Source: Sinorhizobium terangae (lineage in GTDB: Bacteria; Pseudomonadota; Alphaproteobacteria; Rhizobiales; Rhizobiaceae). From it: 64,000 bases of DNA. The position numbers and the translations under genes were made by a program. The DNA is taken from contig NZ_CP121659.1 in NCBI RefSeq assembly GCF_029714365.1, positions 496,001 through 560,000 of the forward strand. Direction: 5' to 3'. Below the pieces are notes generated by a model, which saw only the letters and a list, made by a program, of their open reading frames with translations, did no database searches and had not been told where the DNA came from. Positions 26,845 to 34,060 of the stretch are shown here, one piece after another. Within the stretch, counting starts at the first letter, position 1. Every line of letters begins with the position of its first letter.

Positions 26845-27935
26845 CCATGGAAATGGGCTCTTCCTTCCGCCATTTCGATGAGCTTCATCCGTGGATCGAT
26901 CGGCAGCATCTGCTCGAATGCATATCGGCCGTGGTCGAGACTGCGGACGTGATGACCTTCACCTTCCGCTCGGACAAGCCGGCCTGGTTCCGCTACCTGC
27001 CGGGGCAGTTCGTCACGCTGGAACTGCCCGTCGGCGAGGAACCGGTGATGCGCACCTACACGCTGTCATCCTCTCCGTCCCGCCCGCTCTCGGTTGCCGT
27101 CACCGTCAAGGCGCAGCCGGACAGCACCGGCACGCGCTGGATGTTCGACAATCTGAAGCCGGGCACGAGGCTGAAGGCGCTCGGGCCGCTCGGCGATTTC
27201 AGCTTCGTTCGCCATCCGGGGGATAAATACCTGTTTATCTCGGCCGGCTCGGGTGTCACGCCGATGATGTCGATGACGCGCTGGATGGCGGACTGCGCGC
27301 CGGACACGGACATCACCTTCATTTCCTGCGCGCGTAGGCCGGAGGACCTCCTGTTTCGTTCCGAGCTGGAGGTTCTCGCCCGCCAGATGCGGCGGTTCAA
27401 TCTTGGTTTTCTCGTCGAAGGCCATGAGGCGCGCCATGGCTGGCATGGGCTACGCGGTCGCATAGATGCGACAAAATTGCCTCTGCTCGCGCCGGACTTC
27501 CTGGAGAGGACGGTGTTTTGCTGCGGGCCTGAGCCCTTCATGCGCGGCGTCAGGGAGATGCTGAAGGGTGCTGGCTTCGATATGGCGCGCTATCACGAGG
27601 AGAGCTTCCAGCCAGCCGCCGCACCCGCGGCAGAGGAGCTTGCGGTGCGCGCCGGGGCGGGGGTTTCGGCGGAGGCGGCTCGGGTGACCTTTACCATGAG
27701 CGGCAAGGACGTGACGGTGGTGCCTGGCCAGACGATCCTGCAGGCCGCCCGCGCCAACGGCGTCCGGATCGGTGCGGCCTGCGAGGGCGGCATCTGCGGC
27801 ACATGTCGCGTGATGAAGGTCGCCGGCGATGTCGAGATGAACCACAATGGCGGCATTCTCGATGACGAGATCGAAGAGGGCTACATCCTTGCCTGCTGCT
27901 CTCGGCCGATTGGTGACGTCCAGATCGAGGCGTGA
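26841..27935 (+). CDS. gbcB: Oxygenase reductase, GbcB type
   Basis: A 364-residue electron-transfer protein: an FAD-binding ferredoxin-reductase domain (~25-125, RTYTLSSSP), an NAD-binding domain (~130-240, SAGSGVTPMMSM and FCCGPEPFM) and a C-terminal plant-type [2Fe-2S] ferredoxin domain (~280-364) with CEGGICGTC and a later C at ILACC. It passes electrons from NAD(P)H to the Rieske centre of the oxygenase. The start overlaps the oxygenase stop codon as ATGA, so expression is coupled and both come under the riboswitch. The pair matches the gbcA-gbcB arrangement of betaine demethylases. Confidence 0.87.
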   Translation: MTMEMGSSFRHFDELHPWIDRQHLLECISAVVETADVMTFTFRSDKPAWFRYLPGQFVTLELPVGEEPVMRTYTLSSSPSRPLSVAVTVKAQPDSTGTRWMFDNLKPGTRLKALGPLGDFSFVRHPGDKYLFISAGSGVTPMMSMTRWMADCAPDTDITFISCARRPEDLLFRSELEVLARQMRRFNLGFLVEGHEARHGWHGLRGRIDATKLPLLAPDFLERTVFCCGPEPFMRGVREMLKGAGFDMARYHEESFQPAAAPAAEELAVRAGAGVSAEAARVTFTMSGKDVTVVPGQTILQAARANGVRIGAACEGGICGTCRVMKVAGDVEMNHNGGILDDEIEEGYILACCSRPIGDVQIEA

Positions 27936-27947
27936 CGGGCGGGTCTG

Positions 27948-29012
27948 TCAGCGCCGCTCGGTCTGATCGGGCAGGTGCACTTCGGCAGCTCTGACCGCGA
28001 TCGAGCCGGTAACGGTCCTGTCGACGCCGCTGCCCGACTTGCTCTCGGCCGTCGCGCGGCTGACGAGCAAGGCAGGCCGCTCGAGGGAAGCTACCGCCCT
28101 GGCGCTGGCCGTCGGCGCTGTCCCGCGCGTCGCCGCCGCGACCACGGTCAACACCGGCGGTTTCTCGGGCAGAAGGGCGCCTTGCGGCCAGACGGCCCTC
28201 AGCGCGGACGCCGGCATCGCCGCGACATTCACGTCGATGTCGTCAAGCGTGCCGGGCACACGGTAGGGGCAGCGCCGCTTGCCGCAATTGTGCGACGAGG
28301 AGAATTGCCAGAGGGCATAGCCGTCCCAGTTCCCCATCGGAAAAACCTTGCGGATGTCCGGCTTGTAGCGGGCGTACCAGAGCGGAAGACGCGACAGCAG
28401 CCGGTGCTTGTAGCGGTTGGCGGCGATGTATTTCGCGGTGATGTGATTGGTGTAAAGGATCGGATAGCGGCCGGTGCGGGCCTTGATATGCCCGGCGAAG
28501 ATGGCCGCGTCTTCCAGCGACATGTATTTTTCCGGGTCGATCCCCTCTATGTCGAGGACCATCACCTCGTCGTCGCGCGGATTGGCGTAGTCGAGGAAAT
28601 GATTGGCCTGATCGACAGGATTGCCGGGCCGGGCCAAATGATAGGCGCCCCAGAGCAGGCCGTACGCGCGCGCGATCATTCGGCGCGTCTGGTAGAGCTC
28701 GCGGCTGACGGCGTACTTCCGCCACATCGTCTTGCAATGGGCGACCGTGTCGCCGCCATGGTCTCCGGTGCAGGAGAAGCTCTCGGGCAGGCCGTCGGAG
28801 GCTTTGGCGATGAACCCGGCGATGCGCTTGTCCTTCAGCAGCGCTTCCCAGTCGATGCTGTTCATCTCATAGGCATCGACGATGATGGCGTTCTGCCGCT
28901 GCTTCCAGGGTTCGAGATCACGCGCGTGAACATTCGCCGCCGCGAAGGTCAGACCCAGAAGGGCCGCCAGGCGCAAGATCGTCCCCGAGATCGAGAGTCC
29001 CCGCTTTTCCAT
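27948..29012 (-). CDS. Secreted GH25-type glycoside hydrolase
   Basis: A 354-residue exported protein. A signal peptide (about 1-30, ending NVHARD) is followed by a GH25 lysozyme-like fold: IIVDAYEMNSIDWEALLKD at the first strand, AYHLARPGNPVDQANHFL, then the catalytic-type VMVLDIEG (D and E), PILYTNH, and LWQFSSSHNCG. Family members cut peptidoglycan glycan strands. The last ~100 residues after DDIDVN are low-complexity and Ala/Arg-rich, with no known domain. The start has no strong ribosome site. It is convergent with the reductase gene, with 12 bp between stop codons. Confidence 0.82.
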   Translation of the reverse strand: MEKRGLSISGTILRLAALLGLTFAAANVHARDLEPWKQRQNAIIVDAYEMNSIDWEALLKDKRIAGFIAKASDGLPESFSCTGDHGGDTVAHCKTMWRKYAVSRELYQTRRMIARAYGLLWGAYHLARPGNPVDQANHFLDYANPRDDEVMVLDIEGIDPEKYMSLEDAAIFAGHIKARTGRYPILYTNHITAKYIAANRYKHRLLSRLPLWYARYKPDIRKVFPMGNWDGYALWQFSSSHNCGKRRCPYRVPGTLDDIDVNVAAMPASALRAVWPQGALLPEKPPVLTVVAAATRGTAPTASARAVASLERPALLVSRATAESKSGSGVDRTVTGSIAVRAAEVHLPDQTERR

Positions 29013-29229
29013 CCACTGAGATTGCCGACACTAGCGTTAAAAGGTCGTAAATCTCAGCCCCGTGTCGATCCTGCGCGAAACGATCGCTCCTGTACACAGA
29101 CCTGCGGCAGAAGCGTCATGCGTAAGTTCGGCTCAGGATTGTGATGTTGCAGGTGGCCGGCACGGTTCATCTTTCGACCCTTGCTCCAGTGGCAAAGGCG
29201 CAATCGCCGGCTGCATGTTCCAGAAATAG

Positions 29230-29255
29230 GGAACAAGACCCGCTACTTATGCGTT
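29230..29255 (+). promoter_or_regulatory. RpoE2/EcfG general-stress promoter
   Basis: GGAAC at 29230-29234 and CGTT at 29252-29255 are separated by exactly 17 bases, the consensus given for the alphaproteobacterial general stress sigma factor (RpoE2 in Sinorhizobium). It lies 43 bases before the start codon of the BA14K-family gene and is correctly oriented. Confidence 0.7.
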
Positions 29256-29297
29256 CAACACGCCGTTGATTTCCGGCTTTCGGTCATGGAGGAAACC

Positions 29298-29738
29298 ATG
29301 AAGACAATGACTGGCAAGTGGCTCTCGGCGGCGTTCGCAGCCTTGTTGCTGGGGACGTCCGCCGCACCGTCGCAGGCGTTCACACCCACGCCTTCAAGGA
29401 TCGAAGCTGAGAGCAATGTAACCGACGTTCAATATCGGCCGCGCGGATATTATCGCTACGGTGACCGCTATTATTACAACGGCTATCGCGGCTATCGTTA
29501 CTATCGTCCCGGCTATCGCTATCACGATGGCTGGTGGTACCCGGGAGGGGCCTTCGGCACTGGCGTGATTATCGGTGGGCCGATCGTCCGTCCACCGATC
29601 GCCCGCCCGCCGGTTGCTCGCTACGGCAACAGGCACGTCGAATGGTGCTACGCGCGCTATCGGTCCTACAGGGCCTATGACAACACCTATCAACCCTATG
29701 GCGGCCCGCGTCGGCAGTGCTACTCGCCCTACAGCTAA
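29298..29738 (+). CDS. BA14K family secreted protein
   Basis: A 146-residue exported protein. The signal peptide runs to about 27 (SAAPSQAF). The mature part has a Tyr/Arg/Gly-rich stretch (residues ~48-80, repeated YYRYG and YRGYR units), a GVIIGG segment, and the C-terminal BA14K motif HVEWCYARYRSYRAYDNTYQ...RRQCYSPY with its two cysteines. BA14K proteins are Rhizobiales/Brucella envelope proteins first known as Brucella antigens; a lectin-like role has been proposed. The ATG at 29298 has GGAGGAAA five bases upstream and is preferred to an in-frame ATG 12 bases earlier. An RpoE2-type promoter precedes it. Confidence 0.87.
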   Translation: MKTMTGKWLSAAFAALLLGTSAAPSQAFTPTPSRIEAESNVTDVQYRPRGYYRYGDRYYYNGYRGYRYYRPGYRYHDGWWYPGGAFGTGVIIGGPIVRPPIARPPVARYGNRHVEWCYARYRSYRAYDNTYQPYGGPRRQCYSPYS

Positions 29739-29766
29739 AATCGGCTTGCAGGCCGACGAGAAGGCA

Positions 29767-29790
29767 GGTCGGAAGTGATTCCGGCCTTTG
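29767..29790 (+). terminator. Possible terminator after the BA14K gene
   Basis: GGTCGGAA/TTCCGGCC forms an 8-base stem with one mismatch around a 4-base loop, followed by TTT. It lies in the 95-bp gap between the convergent BA14K and CorA-like genes and could serve either. Confidence 0.4.
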
Positions 29791-29833
29791 GATGAGGCTG
29801 GAAGACCGGTCCGCATCCTTCCGCAACGGCGTG

Positions 29834-30823
29834 CTACAGAATGCCGATGCGACGGAGAATGAGCCAGGCAAGGCCCATTGAAAAGGCGATGATCAACGCC
29901 GCGTAGAGTGTCCCGCTTCCATCGGCGAAGGGCAGGGCTCCCGTATTCATGCCGAAGAAGCCGGTCACCAGTGTCGGCGGCAAAAGGAACGCTGTCATCA
30001 GCGACAGGATGTAGAGATGCCGGTTTGTCTCCGAGGGAATCTTGCTGTCGATTTCCTCATGGAGAAGCCTCGCGCGCTCCTGGAGCGCGAAGACATCCCG
30101 GTCAACCGCCTCCAGCCGATCGGAGAGCCGCTCGGCCGCGTCGATGAAACCCGGCGGCACCTCATCCTCCTCCGATGCTCCGGCCCGCCGCAACAGGGCG
30201 AGAATGGTCCGCAGGTGCCGATGCAGCCGCACCACGGTCCTGCGCAGCGGTGCCAGCCCTGGCTGCTGCCTGTGGCCAGCCTCTCCGTAGACGTGATCCT
30301 CGATGACATTCAACTCTTCGGTCAGTTCCAGGACGAGGGTGATCAACGTTCTCTGGAACTCGACAACCAGCATTTCGAAGAGGTCGATCGGCCGGTTGCA
30401 TTTGGTGCTCTTCTCGACGGCCGCCTTCACCCGGTCGATGCTGCGTAACGGATGCAGCCGCGTCGTGATGATGATCTTGTCACTGACCGCGAAATGCAGC
30501 CAGCCGATCGTTTTCGTGACCTCGTCGAACGTGCGCTCGAAATCCACCAGCGTCCCGTGGACGACGTCCTCGGAAACGGTAATTGCGGCCTGTGTGTCGT
30601 GACTCGTCAGCGTGGCAATCGCTGCCTGCGGTAGGTTGCTGATGCGTTCGATCAACCCGGGCGTGCGCGCATCGCTGAGCGCCAGATGCAGCCAGACCCA
30701 GCCGTCGCCGCCAGACAGGTTGTCGATCGAAGAGTCGGCCGCGATGCGCTGGCATCGGCTCTCCCCCGGTATGAAGCGGTAGGCCCAGACAAGGCCCGGT
30801 ATCTCGGGAGAAATCAAGTTCAT
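29834..30823 (-). CDS. CorA/ZntB family divalent-cation transporter
   Basis: A 329-residue member of the CorA superfamily. A large N-terminal cytoplasmic domain (~1-265, with the DTQAAITVSEDVVHGTLVDFE region and long helices) is followed by two C-terminal membrane helices (about 271-291 and 304-323). The loop between them reads GFFGMNTGALPF, keeping the GMN pore signature but with a ZntB-like following sequence, so the protein may carry Zn2+ or Mg2+. The ATG at 30823 was chosen because the preceding in-frame residues are Arg/Ser-rich and unlike the family. It is divergent from the acyl-CoA dehydrogenase gene. Confidence 0.85.
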   Translation of the reverse strand: MNLISPEIPGLVWAYRFIPGESRCQRIAADSSIDNLSGGDGWVWLHLALSDARTPGLIERISNLPQAAIATLTSHDTQAAITVSEDVVHGTLVDFERTFDEVTKTIGWLHFAVSDKIIITTRLHPLRSIDRVKAAVEKSTKCNRPIDLFEMLVVEFQRTLITLVLELTEELNVIEDHVYGEAGHRQQPGLAPLRRTVVRLHRHLRTILALLRRAGASEEDEVPPGFIDAAERLSDRLEAVDRDVFALQERARLLHEEIDSKIPSETNRHLYILSLMTAFLLPPTLVTGFFGMNTGALPFADGSGTLYAALIIAFSMGLAWLILRRIGIL

Positions 30824-30941
30824 CTCAGCGCCTTGGCCTGACCGAAATGAGGTAAAGTGTGAGCGGGCAATCCGGACTCGGCTTCTAATCGCCGTCGATG
30901 ACAGTTTTGTTACACGCCTGCGCAATGCGAGCCGAACGCAA

Positions 30942-30960
30942 TTGACGTTGACGTATACGT
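30942..30960. promoter_or_regulatory. Palindromic operator candidate before the acyl-CoA dehydrogenase gene
   Basis: A perfect 10-bp palindrome ACGTATACGT (30951-30960) preceded by TTGACG lies about 75 bases before the acyl-CoA dehydrogenase ATG. The ACGT...ACGT form resembles operators of regulators of branched-chain and fatty acyl-CoA degradation, but the regulator cannot be named from sequence alone. Confidence 0.35.
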
Positions 30961-31032
30961 AAAAATCAATAGTGTCGGTTCGAAGAAGGACGCGCGGTCG
31001 ACGATGGCAATGGCTGCACGGGGAGGACCATC

Positions 31033-32814
31033 ATGTACAAAGCACCGGTCGACGAGATCGCATTCACACTGAAGCACGTAGCCGGCATGGCCGAGGCCTT
31101 GGATGCCGGTGTTTTCGGTGAACTGGGCGAGGATCTGGTCGATGCAATCCTCGCGGAAGCCGGGCGCTTTGCGACGGAAGAGGTGGCCCCTCTTGGCGAT
31201 ATCGGTGATCGGCAGGGCGCACGGCTCGTCGACGGTGCGGTCAAGACGCCGGAAGGCTGGCGCGATCTCTATCACAACTGGATCGGCGGCGGCTGGAACG
31301 GACTGACGGCGCCGGAAGCCTTCGGCGGGCAAAACCTGCCGCACATGCTGCACGTCGCCGCGATGGAGATGTGGAACGCCGGCTCGATGGCGTTCGCGCT
31401 TGGCCCGACGCTGACCATGGGCGCCATCGAAGCCTTGGAGAAGCACGGCTCGGAAGCCCTGAAGGCGACATATCTCGCGAAAATGGTCTCGGGCGAGTGG
31501 ACCGCCACGATGAACCTGACGGAGCCGCATGCCGGTTCGGATCTCGGCGTGCTCAAGACTCGGGCCGAGCGTCGCGACGACGGCAGTTATCGCATCTTCG
31601 GCCAGAAGATTTTCATCACCTGGGGCGAGCACGACTTTACCGACAACATCGTCCATCTGGTGTTGGCGCGCCTGCCGGACGCGCCCGCCGGCACGAAGGG
31701 CATTTCGCTGTTTCTCGTGCCGAAATTCCTTGTCAACGCCGACGGCTCGCTCGGTGCCCGTAACGACCTCTTCTGCCATTCGCTCGAGCACAAGCTCGGC
31801 ATTCACGGTTCGCCCACCTGCACGATGATCTATGGTGACGGCAAGTTCGGCGATGAAAAAGGTGCGATCGGCTATCTGATCGGCGAGGAGAACCGTGGGC
31901 TCGCCTGCATGTTCACGATGATGAACAACGCCCGGTTGGCCGTCGGCATGCAGGGGGTCGCGATCGCCGATGCCGCCACCCAGAAGGCGATCACCTATGC
32001 CAAGGAACGCACGCAGGGCCGGGCGCCCGGCTGGAGCGGAGAGGGCATGAGTCCGATCATTGAGCATCCGGATGTCGCCCGGATGCTTCTGACGATGAAG
32101 GCGCTGACACAGGGGTCGCGCGCGATCGCCTATGCCTGCGCCCACGCAGTCGACATGGCACATGCCAGCAAAGGCGACCAAGCCCGTCATTGGCAGGAGC
32201 GTTCGAGTCTGCTGACACCGATCGCAAAGTCCTTCGCCACCGATGCCGGTGTTGACGTCGCCTCCTTGGGCATCCAGGTGCATGGCGGCATGGGCTTCAT
32301 CGAGGAGACAGGCGCCGCCCGCTACCTCCGCGATGCGCGCATCGCGACAATCTATGAAGGCACCAACGGTATCCAGGCGCTCGATCTCGTCACCCGCAAA
32401 CTGCGTTTGTCCGATGGCGCCCATGTGCGCGGACTCATTGCCGAACTGAGCGAGATCGCCGCCGCCGTCGGATCCACCAACAGGAAGGGTTTCGGCGAGA
32501 CGGCGGTGCGGCTCGATGCTGCGATCGGCGATCTCGCCGACGCGAGCGAATGGCTGCTTGCTGCGCTGGACGGCGGAAGGCTCACCGACGCGCTGTCCGG
32601 TGCCACCGCCTATCAGCGCCTCTTCGGGCTGGTGCTGACCGGTGCCTATCTCGCCAAGGGTGGCCTGGCGGAGGCAGGCGACGGAAAACAAGATGCGCGC
32701 ATCGCGCTCTGCCGGTTCGCGGCGGAGAACCTGCTCGCAGAAACAGGCGCGCTCAAGGACCGCGTCGTCAGTGGCGCGGAAAGCCTTGCAGCCGCGCGCG
32801 CCGCTCTCGTTTGA
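31033..32814 (+). CDS. Acyl-CoA dehydrogenase, large (DmdC-like) type
   Basis: A 593-residue FAD enzyme that introduces the alpha-beta double bond into an acyl-CoA. It has the ACAD signature blocks: NLTEPHAGSDLG in the middle domain, KIFITWGEHDFTDN, and the C-terminal IQVHGGMGFIEETGAARYLRDARIATIYEGTNGIQALDL, where the glutamate of YEGT is the catalytic-base position of this group. The extended N- and C-termini (versus ~380 residues for short-chain types) place it with the ~600-residue DmdC-like subgroup. GGGGAGGA gives a firm start. The enoyl-CoA hydratase gene follows after 10 bp, so the two work in the same acyl-CoA pathway, substrate unknown. Confidence 0.9.
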   Translation: MYKAPVDEIAFTLKHVAGMAEALDAGVFGELGEDLVDAILAEAGRFATEEVAPLGDIGDRQGARLVDGAVKTPEGWRDLYHNWIGGGWNGLTAPEAFGGQNLPHMLHVAAMEMWNAGSMAFALGPTLTMGAIEALEKHGSEALKATYLAKMVSGEWTATMNLTEPHAGSDLGVLKTRAERRDDGSYRIFGQKIFITWGEHDFTDNIVHLVLARLPDAPAGTKGISLFLVPKFLVNADGSLGARNDLFCHSLEHKLGIHGSPTCTMIYGDGKFGDEKGAIGYLIGEENRGLACMFTMMNNARLAVGMQGVAIADAATQKAITYAKERTQGRAPGWSGEGMSPIIEHPDVARMLLTMKALTQGSRAIAYACAHAVDMAHASKGDQARHWQERSSLLTPIAKSFATDAGVDVASLGIQVHGGMGFIEETGAARYLRDARIATIYEGTNGIQALDLVTRKLRLSDGAHVRGLIAELSEIAAAVGSTNRKGFGETAVRLDAAIGDLADASEWLLAALDGGRLTDALSGATAYQRLFGLVLTGAYLAKGGLAEAGDGKQDARIALCRFAAENLLAETGALKDRVVSGAESLAAARAALV

Positions 32815-32824
32815 GGGGGAACTC

Positions 32825-33577
32825 ATGACCGATCATGTGCTTGTCGAACGCCCGGAGGCCTTGCCCGGCGTCCAGGTCATCCGTTTCAACCGCCCGGAAA
32901 AGAAGAACGCCATCACGCGCGAGATGTACGCCAAGATGACCAAGGCGTTGACGGTCGCAGGAACCGATCCGGCTGTCCGGGTCACGGCATTCCTCGGCTC
33001 CGAAGGATGCTTCTCCGCCGGAAACGACATGGCCGATTTTCTCGCCTTTGCCATGGGCGGGACAATGGGGACCGAGGTACTCGATTTCCTGCTGGCGCTC
33101 GCGGGCGCGAAAAAGCCGGTTGTATCCGGCGTCGACGGTCTGGCGATCGGCATCGGCACGACCATCCATCTCCATTGCGACTTGACTGTTGCTTCGGCAC
33201 GTTCGGTCTTCAAGACCCCCTTCGTCGACCTTGCGCTCGTGCCTGAGGCCGCATCCAGCCTGATCGCGCCGCGCATCATGGGGCACCAGCGTGCCTTCGG
33301 GCTTCTCGCCGCTGGAGAACCTCTAGCGGCCACCGATGCCTTGCAGGCCGGGCTGATCTGGAAGGTCGTTGGCCCGGAAGCGGTGGAGGAAGAGACGCTC
33401 TCGCTCGCGGCGCGCCTTGCCAGGAAGCCGCCGGAAGCGCTGCGCATTGCGCGTGATCTCATTCGTGGGGATCGAAGTGATGTGCTCGCCCGTATCGACG
33501 AGGAGGCTCAGCACTTTGCAGCGCAGTTGAAGAGTGCGGAAGCGCGCGCGGCCTTCGAAGCCTTCATGCGCCGCTAA
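32825..33577 (+). CDS. Enoyl-CoA hydratase/isomerase family protein
   Basis: A 250-residue crotonase-fold protein. The oxyanion-hole loops are visible at FSAGNDMADF (~62-71) and GLAIGIGTTIHLHCDL (~103-118), and the FVDLALVPEAASS segment (~130-142) carries a glutamate at the catalytic position. It would hydrate the enoyl-CoA made by the dehydrogenase 10 bp upstream. The GAGGGGGA ribosome site overlaps the dehydrogenase stop codon, so translation is likely linked. Its TAA stop codon is also the first three bases of the family-1 repeat that follows. Confidence 0.88.
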   Translation: MTDHVLVERPEALPGVQVIRFNRPEKKNAITREMYAKMTKALTVAGTDPAVRVTAFLGSEGCFSAGNDMADFLAFAMGGTMGTEVLDFLLALAGAKKPVVSGVDGLAIGIGTTIHLHCDLTVASARSVFKTPFVDLALVPEAASSLIAPRIMGHQRAFGLLAAGEPLAATDALQAGLIWKVVGPEAVEEETLSLAARLARKPPEALRIARDLIRGDRSDVLARIDEEAQHFAAQLKSAEARAAFEAFMRR

Positions 33578-33680
33578 AGCGCGTCGCGTTCAATCGGACG
33601 CGCAAAGGTCGCTGTAGCACTTTGAATCGCTGCATGATTTTGTCCTTAAATCGATTCCGATTTGAGGAATCATGCAGTAG
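33575..33680 (+). repeat. Full family-1 mosaic repeat fused to a stop codon
   Basis: The element starts TAAAGCGCGTCGCGTTCAAT, with the TAA being the stop codon of the enoyl-CoA hydratase gene. It continues through the AAAGGTCGCTGTAGCACTTTGAA core and ends with a second palindrome, GCATGATTTTGTCC...GAGGAATCATGC. The same TAA-fused left end recurs at 58932. Confidence 0.8.
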
Positions 33681-34060
33681 TTCCGCGGCGATTTAGAGCC
33701 GCCTCCGATTGCCGCGGACATCCTGAATTTGCATACGTCAATTTTAATTGGTTCTTAAATAGCAGCCGCTAGCGTGCAGCCACAGTAGGCCTTCCCCTGA
33801 ACATCCCGCCCTCAAAGTGGAAACACGAAAAAGCGGAGAAGATGTTCTGAAGAAGAGCGCCGGGCGTCCCTTTGATAGGCGGGCGCCAGTGGTGCGGGCG
33901 GCCCCGGCCGCATGAAGCATGGCCGGTCTTGCCTTCGCGGCATGTCCATCATTTCCCGCAACTTCGTCCGTCGCCTGCAGCGATCGATCCGCTATGCGCG
34001 GGAAATCTCACGAGCTCATGTCCGGCGAAGAATGCCGGCCACTCCAGAGGGAGCCCTTCC
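33681..34060 (+). other. Leader region of the chemoreceptor gene
   Basis: About 380 bp without a supportable gene. An AT-richer patch at 33730-33770 (AATTTTAATTGGTTCTTAAAT) is the likely promoter area for the chemoreceptor. An open frame in phase with the receptor extends back to 33872 but is not receptor-like; the GAGG ribosome site just before 34061 marks the start. Confidence 0.4.

Noticed and set aside
30910..32826. Long open frame (638 codons) on the minus strand
   Set aside because: It is the antisense shadow of the acyl-CoA dehydrogenase, caused by high GC codon usage; its protein is low in hydrophobic cores and unlike any family.
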